DNA from: Dasypus novemcinctus
Taxonomy: Eukaryota; Chordata; Mammalia; Cingulata; Dasypodidae
Assembly: GCF_030445035.2 (NCBI RefSeq)
Contig: NC_080690.1
Coordinates: 33,506,796 to 33,570,795, forward strand
Direction: 5' to 3'
DNA: 64,000 nucleotides
In this document: positions 12,735 to 23,837 of the stretch, in pieces
Numbering within the stretch: the stretch's first letter is position 1
Layout of the letters: each line of letters starts with the position of its first letter
Program-made: the position numbers and the translations under genes
Notes under the pieces: model-generated
Seen by the model: only the letters and a program-made list of their open reading frames with translations
What the model was told of the DNA's origin: nothing
Database searches by the model: none

Positions 12735-13112
12735 ATTTTTTTTTTAAAGATTTATTTATTTATTTATTTAATTTTCCCCCCTCCCCTGGTTGTCTGTTCT
12801 ATGTGTCTATTTGCTGCGTCTTGTTTCTTTGTCCGCTTCTGTTGTCGTCAGCGGCACGGGAAGTGTGGGCGGCGCCATTCCTGGGCAGGCTGCTCTTTCT
12901 TTTCGCGCTGGGCGGCTTTCCTCACGGGCGCACTCCTTGCGCGTGGGGCTCCCCCACGCGGGGGACACCCTTGCGTGGCACGGCACTCCTTGCGCGCATC
13001 AGCACTGCGCGTGGGCCAGGTCCACACGGGTCAAGGAGGCCGGGGGTTTGAACCGCGGACCTCCCATGTGGTAGACGGACGCCCTAACCACTGGGCCATG
13101 TCCGTTTCCCAA
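12735..13112 (-). repeat. DAS-type SINE, shortened body
   Basis: Reverse copy with a T-rich tail at the left. It lacks about 45 bp of the body segment present in most copies ('cgggaagtgtgggcggcgcc' directly joins parts that are separate elsewhere). The copy at 62963 shares exactly this deletion, so they form a subfamily. Confidence 0.88.
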
Positions 13113-13229
13113 CTTTATATTAATACTGTTGTATTGTGTCTGTATTTCCACATCTTGCAGTGTTACCTTTGAGATAGCTGTCAATGTATTTTCACTGTTA
13201 TGTAATATTCCATATAATAATTATACCAC

Positions 13230-13415
13230 AATTTACTAAAATAAGAAGAGCAGGATCTCTGGAGTCGCACTGCCTGCTGGTTTGGTCCCTTACTGGCTTT
13301 GTGACTTCGAGTAAGCTTCTTAATCTCTCTGTGCCTTGGTGCTCCCATCTGGGACACGGGGCTTATATTAATATCTGCATCTTAGGGCCGTGGCAAGAAA
13401 TTAGCTGAGAAAGTT
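13230..13415 (+). repeat. MIR SINE
   Basis: MIR core order is present: 'ggctttgtgacttcgagtaa', 'cttcttaatctctctgtgcc', a decayed 'cccatctgggacacgggg', then 'cttagggccgtggcaag'. Confidence 0.75.
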
Positions 13416-14948
13416 CATTTAGAGGCTCACGGTGGTGCACAATGGGGACAGTGTCTTATTACCTTGCATCTCTGGCAAAGAATGAATGACTCTGCCTCTG
13501 CCCCGACCCCCTGCTTCTGTCCACTGGTTGACCTTTGCTCCCACACCCTGGAAGGGGGACCCTGGGCTCACCTACCTGGCATCTTAGTGCTTGCAAGAAT
13601 GGGCCTCCAGTCTCATCGATCTGATGGTAATTATGGCAGTAGAGAAAAAGCTGGAACAGGCCCCACAGGTCCAGGTGAGAAGCACAGGGTGGGGAGGAGA
13701 AAGAGAGACCCAGCAAAACGTCCAGGCAGACAGAAGCTTCTGCACTGAAGCTTCTGCAGGCTGCCAGAGTCCGCCTGCTCACTCCTCTGGGGCTCTGGAC
13801 AAGCAAGGCCCTGACCCAGCCCAGGCTTCCCAGGGCTCCTGAATGGGCCTGGGGAGTGATCCTTGAGCAGGATGTGCTGGTGGAGGGGGGGCGGGGGGCT
13901 CAGGGGTGCCTTGGAGACATCTACACAGATGGCCACCTGCAGTCCCTGGCACCCCTTGGAAGCAGGTAGAGCTCTCTCATCAGGAAGGGCTTTGAAATGC
14001 AGCTCTTCACACGGGCAGGTGGGCTTTCCATAGATGGGAAAGGGGTGCATCAGAGGCACCGGGTCGGGGTGACAGAGAAGGCACGTGGGCATGGACCTGG
14101 CCTGTCCCCTCTCTCACTCCTTCCAGGACCTGTGGTCCTCACTGGGCACACAAGGGAAGAAGACACACACGACCTTTCCTGAAACTCAGCGAGGTGAACA
14201 GGTACAGCCGGGTCACGTAGGGGTCATGACGGGGTCCAGAGCAGCGGGTACCCCTGGCGGGGAAACGTCATTAAACGAAGGAGTCAGGGAAGGCCTCCTG
14301 GAAGCAGTGACAACTTAGCTGAGACCAAGGGATGAGTAGGAGTTGGCCAGGGTAACAGGGAAGGGCAAGTTATTCCAGGCAGGGGGAGCAGCTAGAGCAA
14401 CAGCTCAGAGACATGAGGGAGAAGATTGACTTGAGGATATAAATAATGAGTGGCCAAAGGTGGAGGGGGGTGAGGAGGGCAGGAGAACTGGCAGAAGAAA
14501 AATAATGGAAATCCTCCAGGAAAACCAAGACAGTTCCTAGAACTGCGCCGCAATGCCTGGATTCCTGCCCTCACAGGCCCACAGTGCCCTGGCTTGGCTT
14601 CTGGGCTTCGAGCATGCATGAAAGACGGGCTGACCTGGACTGCCTGGCCAACAGTTAGTGCTCAATAGTGCTGCTATTCTTCTCCCTATCTACCTCCTTG
14701 TCTGCCAAGGTGACCTCCAGCACACCTGAGCCTTTAGAACCCTGGAGCATCCATGTCTTTTAGAGAAACTACAAAACCCTTCTTCTTTCCAACTCCACTC
14801 AATAAAAGTTCTAAATAAATCCCTAGACGGCTGGCTGGGCTAAGGTCGACCTTCATCCCACCTGCAAAGAGCACAAATGGAGAGGAATGAGCGAGATTGT
14901 GGAAAACAAGCTTATCCCGGTTAGGAAAGCGTTTTCCAGTCTTATGAC
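13416..14948. other. Unassigned intergenic DNA
   Basis: Mostly unique-looking sequence. 14280-14450 has phrases common in old mammalian repeats ('ggaaggcctcctggaagc', 'gggcaagttattccaggc'). No coding evidence on either strand. Confidence 0.4.
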
Positions 14949-14962
14949 AATACCAAAGCCAG

Positions 14963-15382
14963 GGAAGCCGATTTGGCCCAGTGGATAGGGTGTCCGTCTA
15001 CCACATGGGAGGTCCGCGGTTCAAACCCCGGGCCTCCTTGACCCGTGTGGAGCTGGCCCATGCGCAGTGCTGATGCGCGCAAGGAGTGCCCCCCCATGCA
15101 GGGGTGTCCCCCACGTAGGGGCATACGGGACCCCCACGCGCAAGGTGTGTGCCCTGTAAGTAGAGCCGCCCAGCGCCAAAGAAAGTGCAGCCTGCCCAGG
15201 AATGGTGGCACACACACAGACGCAGCTAGATGATGCAACAAAAAGATACAGTTTCCCTTCAAAGAATCAGAGATTCCCATGCCTCTGACAACAAAGAGGA
15301 TGACGGATGACACAGCAAATAGACACAGAGAACAGACAACCGGGGTGGGCGGAAGGGGAGATAAATAAATCTTAAAAAAAAA
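14963..15382 (+). repeat. DAS-type SINE with perfect target duplication
   Basis: Plus-strand full copy ('ggaagccgatttggcccag' to an A-rich tail). It is bounded by an exact 14-bp duplication, aataccaaagccag, at 14949-14962 and 15383-15396, so it is relatively young. Confidence 0.95.
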
Positions 15383-15700
15383 AATACCAAAGCCAGAAAT
15401 GGTCATTTTGCCCCAACCAACCTCTAGAGGATCAGGAAAAACAACTTTCCATTTGCCCAGGACACATCAAGCCAGATATACTTAAGGAAACTGACTACCA
15501 CAGTCTCTAAGGACTTGAAAATAAATAAACTTCCCGTGTTGAGCAAGTCTAAGAATTCAACATCCTGCTAGTCTGGTTTTAATTAGTTGGGATTCATGAG
15601 TTTTGACTTTGCCAAGTTCAACAGCAATTTAAAGGAGAAAATGTACATCAATTTGAACAGCAGCTATTAGCTTAGAAAAATTATGCAAATTATAATATAT

Positions 15701-16145
15701 ATATATTTTAAAAGATTTATTTATTTATCTCTCCCCTCCCCCCCACCCCAGTTGTCTGTTCTCTGTGTCTATTTGCTTTTGCCCACCTCTGTTGTTGTCA
15801 GCAGCACGAGACTCTGTTTCTTTTTGTTGCATCACCTTGTTGTGTCAGCTCTGCGTGTGTGTTGTGTCAGCTCTCCTGTGTGTGTTGTGTCAGCTCTCCT
15901 TGTATGCAGCACCATTCCTGGGCAGGCTGCACTTTCTTTCGCGCTGGGTGGCTCTCCTTACCGGAGCACTCCTTGCGCGAGGGGCTCCCCTATGCGGGGG
16001 ACACCCCTGCGTGGCAGGGCACTCCTTGCGTGCATCAGCACTGCGCATGCGCCAGTTCCACACGGGTCAAGGAGGCCCGGGGTTTGAACCGCGGACCTCC
16101 CATGTGGTAGACGGACGCCCTAACCACTGGGCCAAGTCCGCTGCC
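15701..16145 (-). repeat. DAS-type SINE with internal triplication
   Basis: Reverse copy flanked by aattataatatat / aattatgatatat (15688-15700, 16146-16158). Inside, the 'tgttgtgtcagctctcc' segment is repeated three times between about 15839 and 15902, an expansion absent from the other copies in the window. Confidence 0.9.
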
Positions 16146-16329
16146 AATTATGATATATTCTTATCCGCTTAATGACACCATAACGTTTCTTTACCCTTCC
16201 TTTACTGAAAACCAAGAAGACTACATTTCTTTAGAGTCTATAATCTATAGCCTTGTTTGTGTATCCAATAACAAAATCAAATAGAAATAGGATGTTTCAA
16301 ACACTGGAAACATCTATTACATGGTCAAA

Positions 16330-16499
16330 GGTTTTATTTATTGAGAACTCACTATGTAGATATCATTTTTCCAACTGTTTAGTAAAGATTATCTCATGAG
16401 ATCTTCATCCACGAGATGAGTTCTGTTATTATCTCCATCTTACACAAAAGAAAACTGAGGCCCAGAGAGACTAAGTAATTTGTTCGAAGTCACACAGCT
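16330..16499 (+). repeat. MIR SINE, 5' part (split by PSMC6 retrocopy)
   Basis: MIR wording ('gaaaactgaggcccagagag', 'gaagtcacacagct') breaks off at 16499 and resumes at 18547 with 'cacacagctggtaagtac'. The MIR was thus present before the PSMC6 retrocopy inserted. Confidence 0.85.
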
Positions 16500-18546
16500 T
16501 CCACTTCTTCCCCAGCCCAGGCAGTTATGGCCATTCCCGACATGCCTTTTGGGCGATGACTTCTCATCAAAGCAGACCCTAGAGCTAAGGTGCTTCAGGA
16601 CTACCATAGGAACTGCTGGAGCACAAGGAGCTCCACAGCCGTCTCAGGGAGTTAAGGGAACAATTGAAAGAACTTACCAAGCAGTGTGAAAAGTCTGAAA
16701 ATGGTCTGAAGGCCCTACAAAGTGTTGGACAGATTGTGGGTGAGCTACTTAAGCAATTAACTGAAGAAAAATTATTTGTTAAAGCTACAAACAGACCAAG
16801 ACATGTTTATGAGTTGTCGTCAACAGCTTGACAAAAGTAAGCTGAATCCAGGAGCAAGAGTGGTGTTGGCTATGACTACACTATCACGAGATACTTGCCA
16901 AGAGAGGTGGATCTACTGGTTTGCAATCTGTCTTATGAGGATCCTGGGAAAGTTCTTATTCTGAGATTGATGGGCTCTCAAAACAGATCCTGGAATTAAG
17001 AGAAATAATAGAACTACCTCTTACAAACTCAGAATTATTTCAGAGTATAGGAGTAATACTTCTAAAAGGCTGTTTGTTACATGGACCTCCAAGTACAGGA
17101 AAAACACTATTGGCATGAGCTGTTGCTAGCCAGCTAGACTGCAATTTCTTAAAGGTTCTATCTAGTTCTATTGTAGATAGATAGATTGTTGAAATGCTTG
17201 TTTAACCAGAGAAATGTGTAATTATGCCAGGGACCATCAGCCATGCATCATTTTATGGATGAAATAGAAGCTAGTGATTGCCATCGTTTTTCAGAGGGTA
17301 CTTTAGCTGATAGAGAGTTAATGGAGTTACTGAATCAAATGGATGGATTTGATACTCTGCATGCAAGTTAAAATGATTGTAGCAGTTTCATACGGTTATG
17401 AGTTCCAAAAATAGATATTGGATTATGTTTGTATGATCCAAATGATTAGGGCATGGCAAAGGACAGAGTTGAGGGTTTCTGATGTTGGAGTTTTGATGTT
17501 GGAGTTTGATGCTGAAGTCTTAAGCTGGAGCCCTGGGGAAAGAGACAGAGCCGTTGGCCTGGTAGTCTACAGCTGGCCTTGTGGAGGAAACAGAGGAGCT
17601 GAGCCCAGAGGAACCCAGAAGCCTGAATCCTCACATCACTGGCGGCCATCTTGCTCCAAATAGACTTTGTTGAGGAAAGTAACTTAAGCTTTACAGCCTA
17701 GTATCTGTGAGCTCCTACCCCAAATAAACACCCTTTATAAAAACCAACCAATTTCTGGTATTTTGCATCAGCACCCCTTTGGCTGACTAATACAATGATC
17801 ATGGCTACAAACAGATGAGATACTCTGGATCCTGCTTTACTGCGTCCAGGAAGATTAGATAGAAAAATACATATTGATTTACCAAACAAAGAAGCAAGAT
17901 TAGATATATTGAAAATCCATGCAGGTCCCATTACAAAGCATGGTGAAATAGATTATGAAGCAATTGTGAAAATTTCAGTTGGCTTTAATGGAGCAGACCT
18001 GAGAAATGTTTGCATTGAAGCAGGTATGTCTGCAATTCACGCTGATCATGATTTTGCAGTACGGGAAGACCTTCATGAAAGCAATCAGAAAAGTGGCTGA
18101 TTTGAAGAAGCTAGAGTCAAAATTGGACTACAACCCTGTGTAATTTTACTGTAAGGTTTTTGATGGCTGCCTGACAGACATTGGCTTACTGTAAAAATAA
18201 AGTCAAGGAAAATAATGTATGTCTTGGCGATGATCTTATTAAAAGTGTATGAATAAAATATGTATGAATAACATCATAAAATTAGTAACTCGGTAATTCT
18301 ACTTTTCAGATTAGTACAGAGAAATTTGTATGCTTGTTAATGCTGCATTTATTGCAGCAGAGGTTAAAAAAGAATGTATTAGCTTTTCATATTTGCTGTG
18401 CGAGCATTTTGTAAAACAGTGAAAATGGTTTGAGATAGTAGTACAAGAGAACATTTCTTGACTTATTTTATACCATTTGTTTTCCTTATCTTAAAAAGTT
18501 GAATAAAATCTGTTTGATTCGAAAACAACAACAACAACAAAAAACC
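16500..18546 (+). pseudogene. PSMC6P: PSMC6 processed pseudogene
   Basis: An intronless copy of the mRNA for the 26S proteasome ATPase subunit Rpt4 (PSMC6). Recognisable stretches, in order: ADPRAKVLQDY near the start; a QLKELTKQ-like region; [10 protein letters not shown]; a Walker A region reading GPPSTGKT where the parent has GPPGTGKT; the FSEGT and NQMDGFDTL region; [40 protein letters not shown]; and [14 protein letters not shown]. It then runs into 3' UTR with an AATAAA signal and an A-rich tail at about 18500-18546. The 5' end encodes MAIPDMPFGR ahead of a stop and LLIKADPR, matching the longer N-terminal isoform known for human PSMC6. Several stops and frameshifts scatter through it. 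An exact 13-bp duplication, aagtcacacagct, flanks the insertion (16487-16499, 18547-18559), the hallmark of L1-mediated retroposition. A solo LTR interrupts it. No intact ATPase can be made. Confidence 0.95.
17378..17794 (+). mobile_element. Solo LTR (ERVL/MaLR-like) inside PSMC6P
   Basis: A 417-bp element starting TGTAGCAG and ending AATACA. It carries an AATAAA signal near its 3' part and is bounded by a 5-bp duplication, atgat (17373-17377, 17795-17799). A TG...CA terminus with a 5-bp duplication is the LTR signature. No internal retroviral sequence remains, so it is a solo LTR. It must be younger than the PSMC6 retrocopy it splits. Family naming is inference; the repeat at 38975 shares its 3' end in reverse. 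Confidence 0.75.
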
Positions 18547-18639
18547 AAGTCACACAGCTGGTAAGTACACAGAGTTCCAGTAGAGGCTCATGTTACTTCT
18601 GATCCCTTATTGCTAGAAACAAGTCGCTCAGATATACCT

Positions 18640-19125
18640 TCCCAAAGAATTGAAAGTAGGGACTCAGATACTTGTACACCAGAGTTCACAGTAAAGATCT
18701 TTATTCACCATAGCCAAAAAATTGGAAACAACCCAAATGTTCATCAACAGATGAAAGGCTAAACAAAACGTGGAAACCCAGGTCTGGTACATATCACAAC
18801 ATGGAGGAACCTTGAAGACATGCTAAGTGAAATAAGCCAGACACAAAAGGACAAGTATTGTATGATTCCAGTTACGTGAAATATCTAGAACAAGCTAAAT
18901 TCACAGAAAGTAAATGAACAGTTACCAGGGGCTGGGGACAGGGCTGGGAGTGATTGCTTAACGAGTAAAGAGTTTCTGTTTTGGGTGATGAAAAAATTTT
19001 AGCAATGGAAGGTGGTGGTAGGAGCACAACCTTGTAAAAGTAATTAATACCACTGAATTGTACACAGAAACATGATTAAAATGACAAAGTTTATGTCATA
19101 TGCATGTTACCAAAATAAGAAAAAT
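18640..19125 (+). mobile_element. L1M 3' end
   Basis: A good match to the old L1 3' region: 'ggaaacaacccaaatgttca', 'gacatgctaagtgaaataag', 'ccagacacaaaaggacaag', 'gttaccaggggctggggac', 'ccactgaattgtacac'. Non-coding. Confidence 0.85.
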
Positions 19126-19839
19126 AGACTTGGAACAACAACGAACAAACAAAATGCTCAGTGCAAATAATTCTATTCTGTCCCCTGGAGCAATGGGATC
19201 CCTTGAAGGTCAAGAGGGGCATCTCTTCCAAAACATACTCTGCTCTGGAATTCTCCTGAGTTCAGAGGCGCCACCTCCCCCTGATTCTGCTCCAGCCAGG
19301 GAACCTTGCTGTCAGCTCAGGAAAGCCAGCCTGGCACCGCATCTTCTCCGAAGTCCTTGCAGGGAAAACGTTCTTTATCCAGGAAAGCACATGACCGAGC
19401 GAGAGGAGGCTGGGATGGAATGCACAATAGGAGCGGCTGGGCACAAGCGCACACACACGCACCCCGTGGCTGCCGGTGCCTGTTATTCATTCTCAAGCTG
19501 GAAATTCCCAGCCATTCATTTCTGTGTTTTTCTGCCTCACCTCGCCCAGTGGGGGAATGTACAGAGGACACGGGAGGGGTGGAGGAACAACAGCAGAAGA
19601 GGCGAAGGCTGCGGGGCTACTGCCCGAGGTCCCTGCAGCCTTGGCGTGTGGGGTGGCCTGGGCAGTGAGCTCTAAAACTTTGGTGAGGCACTCTATCCCC
19701 TACTTTTGAGCCCCGGGCTTTTGTTGAAAGTGCAGATTCCCAGGCCACACGCCTGGTGTTTGAAGTGGGGCTCGGGAGTCTGGGCCTCTCCACCCCTGTG
19801 GAGGGCACGTTCAGAACCAGTGCTGGAGAGGGTTCTGGG
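19126..19839. other. Unassigned intergenic DNA
   Basis: Moderately GC-rich. Open frames exist on both strands without homology that I recognise. In human, the non-coding 5' exon of CCL17 lies in this general interval, but nothing here identifies one. Confidence 0.35.
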
Positions 19840-20060
19840 AAAGACCTGGGCTCGCACACCAGCTCTGCTGCTTCTCAGCGTTGTGACCTTGGGCAAGTCA
19901 CACATCCTAGGAAAACCTTACTTTGCGCATCAGTAAGATGGGGACTGTTGGATGGTTATAAAAAGAGGACTTAGCACCCTGCCTGGCCCGTAGTAAACAT
20001 TAAGTAAACAATTGGCTATACTTACAATCATTGTAATTATTATTATTATTCAGTGCCCTG
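19840..20060 (+). repeat. MIR SINE
   Basis: Clear MIR core: 'ctgggctcgcacaccagctc', 'tgtgaccttgggcaagtcac', 'aagatggggactgttgg', ending in 'gcctggcccgtagtaaac' and an ATT microsatellite. Confidence 0.85.
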
Positions 20061-21715
20061 ATGGCCCCATCAGAGATTTCAGAGGCCTCCAAATCCTCAT
20101 CAAACTGCATTAATTCTGGGAATTAATTAGCTGAAGTTGAACTCTGTAACTGAAAGAGAAAACAAACACACAAAAAGTCCCAGATCCCCGGGGAACTGCT
20201 CTAGAAGGAGAGAGGATGCAGATTTCTCTGGCTCCTCCTGCATTTGCCAAGTATGACGTGGAGCTTTAAACCCTGCGGGCGAAGGTGCTAAAGACAAGAA
20301 GAGATATTTCCATTTCCAAGCTTCTGTTAGTGTTGGGGCTGAGCTCTGGCCTGCGGGAGACCTCCTTCTCCAGGGTGGGAATGGACTAAAGCAGGAGGAA
20401 ACTGGGTTTGGGGTGGAGCAGGGAGAGCTAGGATTCACTGCAGCGCAAAGTACTGGAATTTGCAGCTCGGGAGGGATAGCAAACGCAGATTCTGGCAAGA
20501 ACCTCAAACTCAAATGTCTGTGGGATTTGGCAGGTGCTAAAGTGAGGGAAGCCAGCAGGGTTTGAGAAAAGTCAAGTGACCATCATGGTCTGGCTTTCCT
20601 TGTCCTACCTTCTAATGGAGACTTGGACTCAGAAAAAAATATCCTGAGTATAAGAAAAACACCAAGAAGCAAGGCATTGATAAATGGCAACCGATAAGAC
20701 CGCAGAACCCGGGTGCAGGGGACACAGGAGACTGGAGCTCTCACTTTGGCCTGGCCCCATCTCCAGGGGCAGCCGCTGCTCAGACCTCACCCAGTGCCAC
20801 CCCCTGAGGGGAATGGGGGGTCTGGGGGTGCAGTGGAGTTGGATCAGAGTTGCTGAGAGAACATAGGAAAGTGGGTTTCTGATGTGTGCAATTTCCTGAT
20901 TTTTAAATGTTTCCTGTAATCTTTTGAAACTGTGTAGACATCAAATCTAAGGTGCCATTGATTGTAAGACATTGTGATATTTAATAAACTAGTGCTAAAG
21001 AAAGTGAAAACCTACCAATTCAACAAGGATGAAAAATTGTAAGACAAAGATGTCACAATGTGGAAAAAATGTGCATCTCAGACTCCATGAAAGACTGTAT
21101 GTTGCCTGGACTCGGCCTGTGGTGCCCTTATGCAGTTCCCAACCTGCACAACTGCACATAGCAGCCCTTATGACATCAGCCAGAACACTAGAAAGCTTAG
21201 GGGCCACCAGGGGGCTCATGCTTTGGGTCACATCTATGAACACCCAAGTCCCTTGAGGGCAGGTAATCCCTCTTCAAGTTTCATCTGAACCAGGAATGAG
21301 TCAAGACAGAAAAGAGGAAAATGTGGCCCACTGGGCTCACATGATCTCTAAAGGTGACGGCAAAACCCCAAGATGGTGGCTCAGTAGGCACGGGGTGGGG
21401 GCACCACAGGGGATCCTGATCCCTGCCAGGGATGGGAGCCACAAGGAGAGCTCTGCCACATTTACACAGTCCAGAGAGGTAAAGACATGGGGCCAGCATC
21501 ACACAGCTGCTCAGGACAGAGCCAGGCCAGGGACCCAAACTGTCCCCAACGTACCTTCTCCTACTGATGGTGACTGTCCCTGCCCCTCCTCTGTGCCAGC
21601 AGGTCGGAGACCCCTGACTCACCTCCCACAGGCTGACAGGGTGTCCTTGGCCCCCCTTCTTTCATCTCCCTCTGAGTTCTTGGTTACTGGACCCGCCCCA
21701 GAGAAAGCACCGGTG
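20061..21715. other. Unassigned DNA downstream of CX3CL1
   Basis: No exon or confident repeat recognised. 21200-21720 is less AT-rich than 20880-21060. The CX3CL1 transcript is expected to end at the right boundary of this stretch. Confidence 0.4.
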
Positions 21716-21717
21716 TT

Positions 21718-23837
21718 TGATTCACAAGACTTTTCAGTTTTATTAGTAAAATACAAAATGGCACAGACATTGGCACAGGGGTTGGAAAAGCAAAAGGGTC
21801 AACCAGCTCCTTCCAAAGTCCACCCCAGATTGTCCTTGTCCGTGTCCTGCTTGGAGAAACTAACAAGTCCGAAGTCCGTGGAAGGGAGACCGGTTGCTCC
21901 CAGCCCCTTTCTCACGGAGGGGAACCCCACAGCTCCATATCCCACCTTTGAAGTTTCTCCCAGCCTAGAGGATCCCCCAAAAAAGTGCATTCAGCCCTGC
22001 TCTCCCACTTGCTGAGCCCTCTGAGTGACCCCCTCAGGCCAGCCCCCGACTTCCCAAACACCCTGGACACGGCAGGGGTGCAGGAGAGCTGGGGGGGGGC
22101 AAGCAGCACCACCTCCCTCCCTCTACAGACCTGAGCGTGTTTTCTTCCTCTGAGCACCCCAACCCCATCTGCAAAGAAGCGTGTCACACACACCCCAGGT
22201 GAGGTCCAGCCCGTGGGAGGCTCCTCGGAGGGCAAGGGCCAGCGTCGGGGACAACCAGCGGGAGGGGCAGCGGCTGTACCAGGGACCCCGAGTGGTGCGG
22301 CCTGCGGGTCCAGCTGGGACCAGCGGGGCGGTGCCCGGCGCGGCCAGCCTCCAGCCTGCCCAGGCATGCCTGAGCCCTCAGCAGCCAAAACGAGAACCCC
22401 TGCCCTCACGCCCACAACTCCCCCCCCCGCCGCGCCCCTCCCCACGGGGCAGAGTCCCTCGCAGATATAAACGCGGCCACCTCAGGCTTCATCGGGGATT
22501 CTGATCTCATGGAAACTCCTGGCCCTGCCTGCGGTGGAGACGCAGGGCAGAGGGAAGGTCTGGAGTGCAAAGAGCAGTGTTTACAGGGCGTGAGCGGTGG
22601 GGGGGGGGGGGGGGGGAAGAAAGGGCAGATGCCGGGCTCAGGTGCGTGGGGCCGCAGGGCGCCCCGAGCCCAGCAGCCATCCAGGTCTAAAAGCAGCACC
22701 GTCGTCTTTGTCATCGTTGTCATCAGCCTGCCGGGGAGCCTGAAGACCACCTCCCCGGCGCCCTCGGCCAGGCCCTCTGACCGCGAGCTGCCTCAGCATC
22801 CTTTGAGTGTGAGGGGCTGTCCTCAAAGCAAGGGAGGGTCTTCCAAAGTGGGGGCTCTGGCCCTCAAGCACCACAGCCCAGGCTCCCAGGAACGCCCTTC
22901 CAACGGGGCAGGGCCGCCAGGTGCCAGGGTCCAAGGCCGTGCCAATCTAATCAGTGGCAGCGGCCGGCCGAGGCGCCACGCTAAGGATGGTGAGGTCACA
23001 TCAGGCCCTGGGGCGGGGAGCAGACCTGGGCTGATGAGCGAGGCCTGCTGGGGGTTCAGGCTATCGCCACATACTGGCCTGCCCTTATCTAATCCAGCTC
23101 TGCGTTCACAGACGGGGAGCCAGAGGCCTCCGACGCGCAGGAGGCTTGCTGGGTGGCACCAGGACGCCAGCCTTCGGCTCACAGTCAGCGTTCCTTCACG
23201 GCACAGGCAGACCGAGGAGGAAAAACTTCCAAGCCCCCTGACCATCGCACGGCCCCTCCCAGAGTCCGGCCCTGGTGGCAGAGCTTTGGCAGGAGCGGTC
23301 CCAGGAATCACCACACTAGCCTCATGCAAGAAAACACGTGGCCCTGGCTGGGGTGGGGGCTCCGGAGGACAGGGGCCAGGGCAGGGGTGGGGTGGGGGAG
23401 ATAGCACCGCGGGGGGCCGGGGGCTGGCGACCCAGCGGACGTGAGACACCACGAGGTCGGAGGCGAGGGGCAGGCGGGGTCTGGCCTGGTGCTCATTTGG
23501 AAAAAGGGGAGGAGCGCGGCTCCCAAAGGGGCGCGGGTCCGAGGGGCTGGGCATTCAATAAATAAGTGTTCCTGGGGCTGGGACGGTGTCAAAACGAGCC
23601 TCCAACCGGTCAGCAGCAGAGAAGTGTTTTCCGACTTGGGGACGCTGGAGAGAGCGTTGGAGGCTGCCTCCCTCCGCGCCCCAGGTAGGTCAGGAGTGGC
23701 CGAGGGTGGCTTCCGGGAGGTGCCCGCCCCCCGGCTCCGATGGTCCAGCTCAGATCCGGCTCTGGGGTGCAGGTGGGTGGGCGGATGGGGGCCCCAGGGG
23801 GCGGTCTGAGTCGAAGTGGGTGCGGGCGGGCGGCGGC
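21718..23837 (-). other. CX3CL1: CX3CL1 3' untranslated region and poly(A) signal
   Basis: From the CX3CL1 stop codon the minus strand runs about 2.1 kb to an AATAAA at 21739-21744 (within 'actaataaaactgaaaag'). This is close to the length of the human CX3CL1 3' UTR. The end point is inferred from the signal, with no transcript evidence. An 18-base G run at 22599-22616 lies inside. Confidence 0.6.
22599..22616 (+). repeat. Poly(G) tract, 18 bases
   Basis: Uninterrupted G run in the CX3CL1 3' UTR (C run in the transcript). Length uncertain in any assembly. Confidence 0.9.

Noticed and set aside
13459-14092. Possible CCL17 exon on the minus strand
   Set aside because: The Leu/Phe/Cys wording around 13600-13680 does not contain the CC motif, WYQTS-like or ICSDP-like signatures of CCL17.
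22509-23554. Frames of 243 and 311 codons on opposite strands
   Set aside because: They lie in the GC-rich CX3CL1 3' UTR. No homology, and mutually overlapping.
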